A stretch of DNA of 6,767 nucleotides from Bacillota bacterium (GTDB lineage Bacteria; Bacillota; Limnochordia; Limnochordales; ZCTH02-B6), in the NCBI GenBank assembly GCA_017578085.1, contig PKQR01000122.1, forward strand, positions 1 to 6,767, in the 5' to 3' direction. The notes beneath the pieces are model-generated. The model was not told where the DNA came from. It did no database searches and saw nothing but the letters and a program-made list of their open reading frames with translations. Position numbers and translations under genes: made by a program. Positions 1-6,049 of this stretch are shown here, piece by piece. The number at the start of each line of letters is the position of its first letter. Positions within the stretch are counted from its first letter, which is position 1.

Positions 1-486
1 CTCCTCAACTGTCGCCGCCCGGTGCTCTGCGCCGAGGCCTTTGCCGGAGACGGCGTCCGCCGCCCGCAGCGCGGCGGGCAAGTGAGCGGTGGCCAGGAGG
101 ACCCGCACCGGGTGGTCAGCGACCCGGACCGCCTCCGTCGGGAGCGCGAAGCCGTCCACGTTGACCAGCGTGGTCACACCTTGCTCCAGATGGCGGTCCA
201 GGTTGCGCCGCACCTGCTCTTCCGGCAGGGCAGGTTCGCCCGAAGGGAAAAGGGGCCCGGGCACCGTGCCGTGGGTGTGGTGGTTGATAAGTCCCGGCCA
301 CACCACCAGCCCGTCGCCGTCCATGACGTGGCGGTGACGGGCCAGCTCCGCTGTTTCCGCCGGGTCGAGGCGACGGGGCTCCACGCCCTCAATTCGATCG
401 CCCCGGATGTACACGGTTGCCTTTTCGTGCAGCGTCGCACCGTCTCCGGTGACGACCGCAGCGTTGACGATGGCCGCCAGGTGCAT
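1..486 (-). CDS. Metal-dependent amidohydrolase, N-terminal part (gene runs off left edge)
   Basis: The N-terminal 162 residues of an amidohydrolase-superfamily enzyme (dihydroorotase/imidazolonepropionase/enamidase-like). These enzymes hydrolyse amide or cyclic amide bonds in a metal-bearing TIM barrel. Residues 1-60 form the usual N-terminal beta-sandwich segment, in which a variable stretch (AAIVNAAVVTGDG) precedes the barrel. The diagnostic strand-1 motif PGLINHHTHG lies at residues 64-73, giving the metal-binding pair H70-x-H72; the usual Asp of PGLIDxHxH is Asn here. The next conserved strand, GVTTLVNVDG, is at 103-112. The later metal ligands and catalytic Asp lie outside the window, so substrate cannot be assigned. 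The ATG at 486-484 is chosen because an in-frame TAG lies only two codons upstream (492-490). The SD is weak: a GGGG about 12 bases upstream. The gene diverges from the opine dehydrogenase across about 130 bases in which I found no convincing promoter. Confidence 0.8.
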   Translation of the reverse strand, partial: MHLAAIVNAAVVTGDGATLHEKATVYIRGDRIEGVEPRRLDPAETAELARHRHVMDGDGLVVWPGLINHHTHGTVPGPLFPSGEPALPEEQVRRNLDRHLEQGVTTLVNVDGFALPTEAVRVADHPVRVLLATAHLPAALRAADAVSGKGLGAEHRAATVEE

Positions 487-616
487 GATCTAAAGATACC
501 CCGTACCGGTCAAGACTAACGGGTGAAACCTGTGATTCCACGCGGCAAGGTGGCTGGTCCGTTGCCCCACGGGCTGCGGGCGGGGGCTCCCATTGCCGGA
601 CGGGCGGGGGTTTGCC

Positions 617-1750
617 ATGGCGGAAAATGGGCGGTCTGGAAAGGGCGACGGGCGGCGGTTCACCGTCGTCGGCGGCGGCAACGCCGGATTTGGTCTCGCG
701 GGGGACTTGGCCCTGCGGGGCGTGCGGGTGCGGCTGTTTGACCTGCCCGAGTTTGCGGCGGCGTTGGAGCCCGTGCAAGCGGCTGGTGCCATCCGGGTAC
801 GGGGGGTGCGGGGCGAAGGCCTGGCGCGCCTGGAAGCGGTCACCACCGACCCGGCGGAAGCCGTCGCCGGCAGCGAGCTGCTCCTCGTAGCCGTCCCCGC
901 GTACGGCCAGGAGGCCATGGCCAGGACGCTGGGCCCGCACCTGCGACCAGACCAGATGGTGATCCTCATGCCCGGCAGCTTCGGCGGCGCGCTGACCTTC
1001 CTGCGGGTGCTGCGCGATCTAGGCATAGACGAAGTGCCGCTCATCGCCGAGTGCAGCTCGTTCGTATTCGCCTGCAAGAAGGACGGCCCGGACGGGGTCT
1101 GGATCCGGGGCGTGAAGCGGGGACTGCCGGTGGCCGCCATCCCCGCCGGTGACACGGCGCGGGTGGTTGCGGCGCTGGCCGACTTTTACGAGCTCGCCCC
1201 CGCGGCCAATGTGCTTTTCACCAGCCTCAACAACATCAACCACGTCGCCCACCCGGCGCAGGTGCTCATGAATGCCGGCCGCATTGAGTACATGGGCGGC
1301 GACTGGAGTTTCGACCACGAGGGTTTCACGCCCTCCGTCGGCCGGGTGACGGAGGCGGTGGACGCCGAGCGGCTCGCGGTGGTCAAGCAGTTGGGGCTGG
1401 AGCCGGTTTCGCTGCTGGAGTGGTATCTCCGCTTCTACGGCGATCAGGGTGTAAAGGGCAACAGCCTCTACGAAGTGACCCACACCTCCCCCATCTGGGG
1501 GCCGGCCCGGGCCCCAGACAGCCTGGAGCACCGCTACTTGACCGAAGATCTCCCTTACGGGCTTGCGCCCATCGCCGAGCTCGGCGCGCAGCTGGGCGTC
1601 GCCATGCCGGTCACCAACAGCGTCATCACCCTCGCGTCGGCGGCTCTGGGCCGGGACTTGCGCCGGGAAGGCCGCAGCCTCGCGCAGGTGGGCTTGGCAG
1701 GCCTTGATCGTGACGCGATGATCCGCCTCTGCGAAACCGGGAGGATCTAA
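617..1750 (+). CDS. NAD/NADP octopine/nopaline (opine) dehydrogenase family protein
   Basis: A 377-residue soluble oxidoreductase. The family reductively couples an amino-acid amine to a 2-oxo acid using NAD(P)H, or runs the reverse reaction, yielding N-(carboxyalkyl) amino acids (opines). The N-terminal Rossmann fold has VVGGGNAGFGLAGDLALRG at 17-35 with GGGNAG at 19-24, and an acidic residue (D42) after strand 2. The C-terminal helical opine-dehydrogenase domain shows NNINHVAHPAQVLMNAGRIE at 205-224, where H212 is the likely catalytic His by analogy with the octopine dehydrogenase His. HEGFTPSVGRVTEAVDAER follows at 234-252. HRYLTEDLPYGL at 305-316 has Arg and Asp five apart, as in octopine dehydrogenase. 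Length is normal for the family. ATG 617 is preferred over an in-frame TTG at 593 because GCGGGGG lies a few bases upstream. The substrate is not readable from sequence. The divergent amidohydrolase might process its product or precursor; this is inference only. Confidence 0.88.
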   Translation: MAENGRSGKGDGRRFTVVGGGNAGFGLAGDLALRGVRVRLFDLPEFAAALEPVQAAGAIRVRGVRGEGLARLEAVTTDPAEAVAGSELLLVAVPAYGQEAMARTLGPHLRPDQMVILMPGSFGGALTFLRVLRDLGIDEVPLIAECSSFVFACKKDGPDGVWIRGVKRGLPVAAIPAGDTARVVAALADFYELAPAANVLFTSLNNINHVAHPAQVLMNAGRIEYMGGDWSFDHEGFTPSVGRVTEAVDAERLAVVKQLGLEPVSLLEWYLRFYGDQGVKGNSLYEVTHTSPIWGPARAPDSLEHRYLTEDLPYGLAPIAELGAQLGVAMPVTNSVITLASAALGRDLRREGRSLAQVGLAGLDRDAMIRLCETGRI

Positions 1751-1791
1751 CAGGCATTTGTCCTCCACTTCTTGCGATCTCTGACCCTGGT

Positions 1792-1878
1792 CCCCCCTTT
1801 TGGCATGATGTGACAATGGAAGCGAGCCCGGGGCCGCGCGGCCTGCGGCTTGCGCCGCACTGGAAACCAAAGGGGGGG
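1792..1878 (+). promoter_or_regulatory. Possible SD-masking stem in the usp leader
   Basis: CCCCCCTTTTGG (1792-1803) pairs along its whole length with CCAAAGGGGGGG (1867-1878), with one U-G wobble in RNA. The 3' arm contains the AAAGGGGGGG Shine-Dalgarno of the usp gene (start 1884). The 63-base loop holds a 12-base palindrome GGCCGCGCGGCC (1832-1843) and a 6-bp hairpin TGCGGC-TTGC-GCCGCA (1844-1859). If transcription begins upstream of 1792, including readthrough from the opine dehydrogenase gene, the ribosome site would be buried. The complementarity is directly visible; the regulatory role is inference. Confidence 0.4.
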
Positions 1879-1883
1879 TCGCC

Positions 1884-2378
1884 ATGTTTAAGCGGATTCT
1901 TGTGGCAATTGACGGCTCGGCCAACGCGTGGAGGGCGCTGGACCAGGCGGTCTCGCTGGCCAAGTGCATGCGGCCGGAGAAGCTGGGGATCCTCCACGTG
2001 CGGCCATCCCTGGCCACGCTAGCGTACTCCTTCGGCCTGGACGTGGCGGCGTCGCCGTACGGCACCTTTGCCGAGCGGATGGTCGCGGAGATGCAGGAGA
2101 TGGAGAGCCGTTCGCAGGCGCTTTTGTACGAGGCCGAAGAGCGGGCGCGCCAGGCGGGGCTTGAAGGAGTCAACGTGGTGCGGCACGCGGAGGAAGGCTC
2201 GGTCGTGCGGCAGATCTTGGACGTGGTCCGCCGCGAAGGTTACGACCTCCTGGTCATGGGCAGCCGCGGCATGGGCCGGGCCGCCGGGCTGATCTTGGGC
2301 AGCGTCAGCCAGTCGGTGGTGGCCAACCTCCCGTGCTCGGTGCTGATCGTGGAGCATCGAGACAGCAACGAAGGGTAG
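1884..2378 (+). CDS. Universal stress protein, UspA family (ATP-binding type)
   Basis: A 164-residue single-domain Usp protein, of normal length for the family. It opens with the typical first strand FKRILVAIDGS (residues 2-12, with D10 at the nucleotide-binding position). It carries a complete ATP-binding signature G-x2-G-x9-G-[S/T] as GSRG at 126-129 followed by GS at 139-140, and ends with the final strand CSVLIVEH (151-158). Such proteins are cytoplasmic dimers that bind ATP and modulate survival under stress; their precise partners are usually unknown. A long, charge-rich, probably helical insertion (about 62-92) follows strand 2, as in many bacterial Usps. The start is set by AAAGGGGGGG at 1869-1878, five bases before ATG. 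The gene lies 133 bases after the opine dehydrogenase stop, in the same direction, so co-transcription is possible but the gap is long. The SD may be occluded by upstream sequence (see the leader entry). Confidence 0.93.
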   Translation: MFKRILVAIDGSANAWRALDQAVSLAKCMRPEKLGILHVRPSLATLAYSFGLDVAASPYGTFAERMVAEMQEMESRSQALLYEAEERARQAGLEGVNVVRHAEEGSVVRQILDVVRREGYDLLVMGSRGMGRAAGLILGSVSQSVVANLPCSVLIVEHRDSNEG

Positions 2379-2396
2379 GCACACAGGCAGGCGTGC

Positions 2397-2432
2397 GGGG
2401 CCTTGGACTCATTGGGCCCCGGTTCAAACCGG
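2397..2432 (+). other. Small hairpins after usp (alternative folds)
   Basis: GGGGCC (2397-2402) can pair with GGCCCC (2415-2420) around a 12-base loop. The overlapping CCGG-TTCAAA-CCGG (2419-2432) can form a second, mutually exclusive 4-bp hairpin. There is no U-tract, so neither is a canonical intrinsic terminator for usp. They begin the 219-base non-coding spacer between usp and the PAP2-GDPD gene. Confidence 0.3.
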
Positions 2433-2518
2433 CCTAGCCTGCGGGCAGTGGCGTTGGTGAAGGCAAGGAAGCCCCTCTTAGCGCGCCGAATTGCTCCTCC
2501 AACTCAGAATTGCGGAGG

Positions 2519-2560
2519 GCGGCGAATTCCAGCGGCCTCCCGGCCGGTGGAATTCGCCGC
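2519..2560. other. Long perfect hairpin in the usp / PAP2-GDPD spacer
   Basis: GCGGCGAATTCCA (2519-2531) and TGGAATTCGCCGC (2548-2560) are perfect 13-base inverted repeats. The 16-base centre continues as CGGCC-TCCC-GGCCG (2533-2546), a 5-bp stem with a 4-base loop after a single G-G mismatch. A 6-bp helix, TCCTCC (2495-2500) with GGAGGG (2514-2519), can stack just upstream. No T-run follows (TGAGCAGTTT), so this is not a textbook Rho-independent terminator. It could be an atypical terminator for usp, part of the leader of the downstream gene, or a copy of a dispersed palindromic repeat. The inverted repeat is seen directly; its role is unknown. Confidence 0.7.
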
Positions 2561-2580
2561 TGAGCAGTTTCACGAGGCGC

Positions 2581-2600
2581 AAAGGGGGCGCTAGGCCTTG
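2581..2600 (+). promoter_or_regulatory. Shine-Dalgarno AAAGGGGG fixing the TTG start of the PAP2-GDPD gene
   Basis: AAAGGGGG (2581-2588) lies nine bases before TTG (2598-2600). An in-frame TAG at 2592-2594 excludes any more upstream start, and the next in-frame Met (2634) has no comparable SD. The SD sits in the loop of a small stem, GGCGC (2576-2580) with GCGCT (2588-2592, one G-U pair). Confidence 0.6.
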
Positions 2601-4388
2601 TTTGACCATGGCGTCATCCAGTGGTTTCAATCCATGTCCAGGCCGTGGCTGGACCAGGCTGCCGTGCTCATCACCGACCTGGGCAGCCACTACGCCTACA
2701 TGGTCATCCTCCTTTTCATCTACTGGTGCGTGGACCGGCAGGTGGGGCGGCGGCTCATCAGCGTGGTGCTGGCTTCGTTTTGGTTTAACGGCATGATCAA
2801 GGAATACCTGACCATGCCCCGCCCGGACCCCAACGTGGTCCGGCACTTGGTCACCGAGCCGAGCCCCGGTTTCCCGTCCGGCCATGCCCAGGGGGCCATG
2901 ACCATGTGGGGATCCATGGCCGTCGCCTTCCGCCGCCGCTGGCTAACGGTGCTGTGCGCGGCGCTGATCCTCCTGGTCGGCATTTCCCGGCTCTACGTGG
3001 GCGTTCACTTCCTCGGGGACGTGTTGGGCGGGTGGCTGTTTGGGCTTGTGTTTGTGGCCGGCTACGAATGGATGGTGCGCCGGGGTGTCGGCAGCCGCCT
3101 GTCGGTGCGCATGAAGATGCTCCTCCTGTTCGTCATCCCGCTGCTGTTGCTGCCGCTGTACCAAACGAGCACCGCCGAGCTCATATTGGGGTTCGCCATC
3201 GGGTTTCTGACCTCGGACATCCTGGCCGGGCACGTCGCGCCGTTCCGGGAGCGGGTGCCTTGGCCGCAGCAGGTGGCCAAGCTCCTCATCGGCTACGTCG
3301 GGTTCTTCCCGCTGCTGGCCCTGCACATGCTGTTTGTCCCCGTAGGGCTGCCGTCTGTGCTCGGCTATAGCATTATTGCCCTCTGGGTCACCCTCGGCGC
3401 GCCCTTGGTCTTCCGGCGGCTGGGGCTGGCGGGGGGCGCACCGGCGCCCAAGCTGGACGCCGAGTACCGCGGCTACATGCAGCACTACGTGGCTACGGCG
3501 GCCGCGATCTTGGTGCTGGTCGCGGCCAGCACCGTGTACGTCCACGAGGCGGTGCCGGTGGTGGCGCGCCCGGCTATCCTTGAGAGCGAACGGGTGCTCA
3601 TCATCGGCCACCGGGGCGCGGCGGGGCTCGCGCCCGAGAACACCTTGCCTGCCTTTGCCGCCGGCCTCCAACACGGCGCGGACTTGCTGGAGCTGGACGT
3701 GCGGCGCACGCGGGACGGGGTGCTGGTCCTCATGCACGACGAAACCGTCGACCGGACCACCAACGGCCGCGGGCGGGTGGCCGACATGACCTTGGCGGAG
3801 ATCAAGGCACTGGACGCCGGGTACCATTTCACACCGGACGGCGGGCGGACGTACCCGTGGCGCGGGCAAGGGGTGACCGTGCCGACGCTGGTGGAAGTGC
3901 TGGCGGCGTTCCCGGAGGCGCGGTTTCTCATCGAGGTGAAAGAGGCAACCCCGGGCATGGCGGAGGCGGTGCTGGCGGCCATCGATGAGGCGGGCGCCCG
4001 CGACCGGGTCATGGTGTCTTCGGTGCACGATGCGGTGGTACAGCGGCTGCGGGCCTTGGCGCCGGACATCCCGACGGGCTACGGCTGGAACGAAGGCTTC
4101 CGGCTGCTGGTCTTCCAGAAGCTGGGCCTCGGCGCGTTTCTGCCGCCGGTGGCGGAGGCGCTGCAAGTGCCGGAGTGGGTGGGCCCTTTGCGCGTGGCCA
4201 CCGTCGGCCTGCAGCGGGTCGCACGGGACAAGGGCATCGATTTGCACGTGTGGACCATCAATGACGAAGAGGGGATGTACCGGGCCATTGGGCTTGGCGC
4301 CCGCGGCATTGTGACCGACTATCCCGACCGGCTGCAGCGGGTGCTGGCGGCGATGGAGGGACGGGACCCCGAAGCCGTCTTCTATTGA
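2598..4388 (+). CDS. Membrane PAP2-family phosphatase fused to glycerophosphodiester phosphodiesterase (GDPD)
   Basis: A 596-residue two-enzyme membrane protein. The N-terminal half is a PAP2 phosphatase with all three motifs: K-x6-RP (K68 to R75-P76), PSGH (93-96) and SR-x5-H-x3-D (S130, R131, H137, D141). This suggests dephosphorylation of a lipid or polyprenyl phosphate at the outer membrane face. About nine hydrophobic segments are visible (near 32-45, 53-67, 116-130, 139-156, 173-187, 190-208, 228-250, 253-272, 298-315). Residues 333-585 form a complete GDPD TIM barrel: HRG (338-340), ENT (347-349), ELD (365-367), HD (380-381), E446-x-K448 and VWTIND (551-556). GDPDs split glycerophosphodiesters into glycerol-3-phosphate and an alcohol. 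The GDPD follows the last membrane segment and probably faces outside with the PAP2 site, but topology is inferred. The TTG start follows a strong SD and an in-frame TAG. No frameshift is seen at the join, which supports a genuine fusion. Confidence 0.93.
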   Translation: MFDHGVIQWFQSMSRPWLDQAAVLITDLGSHYAYMVILLFIYWCVDRQVGRRLISVVLASFWFNGMIKEYLTMPRPDPNVVRHLVTEPSPGFPSGHAQGAMTMWGSMAVAFRRRWLTVLCAALILLVGISRLYVGVHFLGDVLGGWLFGLVFVAGYEWMVRRGVGSRLSVRMKMLLLFVIPLLLLPLYQTSTAELILGFAIGFLTSDILAGHVAPFRERVPWPQQVAKLLIGYVGFFPLLALHMLFVPVGLPSVLGYSIIALWVTLGAPLVFRRLGLAGGAPAPKLDAEYRGYMQHYVATAAAILVLVAASTVYVHEAVPVVARPAILESERVLIIGHRGAAGLAPENTLPAFAAGLQHGADLLELDVRRTRDGVLVLMHDETVDRTTNGRGRVADMTLAEIKALDAGYHFTPDGGRTYPWRGQGVTVPTLVEVLAAFPEARFLIEVKEATPGMAEAVLAAIDEAGARDRVMVSSVHDAVVQRLRALAPDIPTGYGWNEGFRLLVFQKLGLGAFLPPVAEALQVPEWVGPLRVATVGLQRVARDKGIDLHVWTINDEEGMYRAIGLGARGIVTDYPDRLQRVLAAMEGRDPEAVFY

Positions 4389-4411
4389 TGGACGGGTATT
4401 GATGGAGCGGG
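4383..4411 (+). repeat. Two-copy tandem duplication over the PAP2-GDPD stop codon
   Basis: TATTGATGGACGGG (4383-4396) is followed at once by the near copy TATTGATGGAGCGGG (4397-4411). The first copy contains the last codon TAT and the TGA stop. The 14-base offset is out of frame, so it does not extend the protein. It looks like a slippage duplication. Confidence 0.6.
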
Positions 4412-4434
4412 CGAATTGCGTAGCCCGTACGTGG

Positions 4435-4468
4435 GCAAGCCGGGTGCGGTGTTCGGCACCCGGCTTGC
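4435..4468. terminator. Perfect 13-bp hairpin between convergent genes; candidate bidirectional terminator
   Basis: GCAAGCCGGGTGC (4435-4447) and GCACCCGGCTTGC (4456-4468) are exact inverted repeats around an 8-base loop. The hairpin is centred between the PAP2-GDPD stop (4388) and the pxpA stop (4498), the expected place for a shared terminator of convergent transcripts. Neither strand has a U-tract after the stem, so it would be non-canonical; it could instead be an mRNA 3'-end stabiliser or a palindromic repeat. The remainder of the 109-base gap holds nothing else I recognise. Confidence 0.55.
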
Positions 4469-4497
4469 GGCATGGTCAGCGAGCCTGCGCCGCCCGC

Positions 4498-5262
4498 TTA
4501 GGCCAGCTGGCCGATGGTGACGAGCTGCACCCCGCGGGCGGTCAGCACCTCTCGGATCCGGGCAACCATCGCAACAGCACCCGGGCTGTCGCCGTGGACG
4601 CAGATGGTGTCGGCTTTCACGGGCACCCACTCGCCGGTGATGGCCTGGACGCGCCCCTCGCTCACCATCCGCCAAACCCGTTCCGCCACTATCTCGGGGT
4701 CGTGGATGACCGAACCAGGCTGGCGGCGGGAAACGAGCCGGCCGTTGGCGTCGTACGCCCGGTCGCCGAAGACTTCGCACGCGACCCGCGCGCCCATCTC
4801 CCGGGCCACTTGCTCAAAGCGGCTGCCCGAAAGCACGACGACGACCAGGTCGGGGTCGGCCTGCAGCACCCCTTCCACGATGGCACGGGCCGTGGCCTCA
4901 TCGTCCGCGGCGCGGTTGTACAGGGCGCCGTGGGCCTTGACGTGTTCAACCCGGGCTCCCGCGGCGCGGGCAAAGGCCTGCAGCGCGCCCACCTGATACG
5001 TGACAAAGTCGCGAATCTCGTCGGGCGCCATGTCCATGAAGCGCCGGCCAAAGCCCTGCAGGTCCGGATAAGATGGATGGGCCCCGATGCCGACGCCTTT
5101 GGCGGCTGCCAGCCGCACCGTGGCGGCAATGCGCGGCGGGTCGCCCGCGTGCATGCCGCAGGCGATGTTGGCCGCGGTGATATAGTTCATGAGTTCCTCG
5201 TCGGCCCCGAGATCCCAGCGGCCGAAGCCTTCGCCCAAATCGCAGTTGAGTGCCACGCGCAC
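4498..5262 (-). CDS. pxpA: 5-oxoprolinase subunit A (LamB/YcsF family)
   Basis: A 254-residue complete LamB/YcsF protein. PxpA works with PxpB and PxpC in the ATP-dependent cytoplasmic opening of 5-oxoproline (pyroglutamate) to glutamate, a damage-control and recycling reaction. Family motifs appear in order: LNCDLGEGFG (5-14), NIACGMHAGD (32-41), GAHPSYPD (60-67), KAHGALYN (109-116), FGDRAY (165-170), SRRQPGSVIHD (178-188) and ICVHGDSP (220-227). Length and motif spacing match the family. The start is GTG at 5262-5260, preceded five bases away by GAGAGGTGGG. The first residues, MRVALNCDLGEG, match the usual N-terminus. Immediately upstream on the same strand is the yigZ-like gene with a 78-base gap, so a two-gene transcript is likely. 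Neither pxpB nor pxpC follows; the next gene downstream is convergent. The partner subunits must be encoded elsewhere if this is a working 5-oxoprolinase. Confidence 0.93.
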   Translation of the reverse strand: MRVALNCDLGEGFGRWDLGADEELMNYITAANIACGMHAGDPPRIAATVRLAAAKGVGIGAHPSYPDLQGFGRRFMDMAPDEIRDFVTYQVGALQAFARAAGARVEHVKAHGALYNRAADDEATARAIVEGVLQADPDLVVVVLSGSRFEQVAREMGARVACEVFGDRAYDANGRLVSRRQPGSVIHDPEIVAERVWRMVSEGRVQAITGEWVPVKADTICVHGDSPGAVAMVARIREVLTARGVQLVTIGQLA

Positions 5263-5267
5263 GGAAA

Positions 5268-5277
5268 CCCACCTCTC
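5268..5277 (-). promoter_or_regulatory. Shine-Dalgarno GAGAGGTGGG of pxpA
   Basis: Read on the minus strand, GAGAGGTGGG lies five bases before the GTG at 5262. It decides this GTG over the next in-frame GTG at codon 3. Confidence 0.6.
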
Positions 5278-5340
5278 TTGTCGGATTTGTGCCTGTTGAG
5301 CCGCGTGCTCGACGGCTGGCGCGCGGCCGAAGCGCCGGCG

Positions 5341-6018
5341 CTATTCAGCCGTTCCCGTTTCCTCCGGCACGGGCCAGTACAGCTCGCCCAGGGCCTCCGG
5401 CTTCGCCCGGCCGTTGGTCATCTCCTGCAACGTTTCCCGGACGTGCTCGGCCCGGCTCTGCGGGACGAGGAACTGAAACGCCGCCTGGGCGCCATACTCG
5501 GTGTTCTCGAGGATGGCGCCTTCCTGCTGCAGCCAGTGCTGCACCTTGCCGACCCACTCGTAGTCCAAGACGACCTTGATCCTCGCGTGGGGCATTTGCC
5601 GCACGACGCCGCAGGCGTCCACCGCCAGCTTGGCCGCCTGCGTGTAGGCCCGCACAAGGCCCGCCGCGCCCAAGAGGGTCCCGCCAAAGTAGCGGGTGAC
5701 AACAATGAGGGCGTTGCGCAGGTCCTCGCGCTGCAGCACCTCCAGGATAGGCCGGCCCGCGGTGCCGCCCGGCTCGCCGTCGTCGCTGAAACGAATTGTC
5801 TCCGTCCCCAAGCCGACCCGGTAGGCGTAGCAATGGTGCGTGGCCTGGGGGTGCTCCGTCCGGATCCGGTTGAGCACGGCCAGGGCTTCTTCTTCCGTCT
5901 CGACGGGGCTGCCCCAGCCGATGAAGCGGGACCGCTTGATGACGATTTCGGCGGACCGGAATTGCCCCAACGTCCGGTAGCCGGCAAGGGACGCATGGCC
6001 GTCCGCAGGTGGCATCAT
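5341..6018 (-). CDS. YigZ/IMPACT (UPF0029) family protein with C-terminal DUF1949-type domain
   Basis: A 225-residue protein of the conserved YigZ family (IMPACT N-terminal domain plus an EF-G domain V-like DUF1949 domain). The bacterial role is not settled; the fold suggests RNA or ribosome binding, and eukaryotic IMPACT modulates GCN2. Residues about 18-130 form the UPF0029 domain, with IKRSRFIGWGSPV (27-39), HHCYAYRVG (61-69), FSDDGEPGGTAGRPILEVLQ (77-96) and VVTRYFGGTLLGAAGLVRAY (106-125), the family signature region. Residues about 145-210 form the smaller C-terminal domain. Length is typical. The frame is open to 6120, but the family N-terminus and an upstream GGGAG support the paired ATG codons at 6018 and 6015. 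The gene is co-directional with pxpA and probably its transcript partner. It diverges from the DapA-like gene. Confidence 0.9.
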   Translation of the reverse strand: MMPPADGHASLAGYRTLGQFRSAEIVIKRSRFIGWGSPVETEEEALAVLNRIRTEHPQATHHCYAYRVGLGTETIRFSDDGEPGGTAGRPILEVLQREDLRNALIVVTRYFGGTLLGAAGLVRAYTQAAKLAVDACGVVRQMPHARIKVVLDYEWVGKVQHWLQQEGAILENTEYGAQAAFQFLVPQSRAEHVRETLQEMTNGRAKPEALGELYWPVPEETGTAE

Positions 6019-6038
6019 GGCGTTCAGCTCCCGGGTTG

Positions 6039-6044
6039 TATAAT
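6039..6044 (+). promoter_or_regulatory. TATAAT -10 box candidate for the DapA-like gene
   Basis: A perfect TATAAT occurs in an otherwise G+C-rich intergenic region. The predicted start of transcription would be near 6051, the left arm of the fold described next. No convincing TTGACA-like -35 is seen 16-18 bases upstream, and TG is not placed for an extended -10. The minus strand over the same bases reads TATACA, a weaker match that could serve the yigZ-like gene. The strand assignment is therefore uncertain. Confidence 0.35.
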
Positions 6045-6049
6045 GCGAC

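Noticed and set aside
1771..1830. Promoter for usp around TTGCGA or TTGGCA
   Set aside because: No -10-like hexamer lies at 16-18 bases from either element.
1019..2173. A 384-codon minus-strand open frame across the opine dehydrogenase and usp genes
   Set aside because: It spans two well-supported plus-strand genes and their spacer, has Arg/His/Gln-rich low-information sequence and no domain.
2419..2432. A tRNA T-arm look-alike, CCGGTTCAAACCGG
   Set aside because: The stem is only 4 bp with a 6-base loop, and no acceptor, anticodon or D arm can be drawn around it.
2403..2594. A 63-codon TTG-started frame in the usp / PAP2-GDPD spacer, in frame with the downstream gene and ending in TAG just before it
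   Set aside because: It lacks a properly spaced SD and runs through the perfect 13-bp palindrome, which explains its composition. No protein-like features are seen.
2943..4247. A 434-codon minus-strand open frame inside the PAP2-GDPD gene
   Set aside because: The plus-strand frame has intact PAP2 and GDPD motifs; the antisense frame is His/Gln/Arg-rich shadow sequence.
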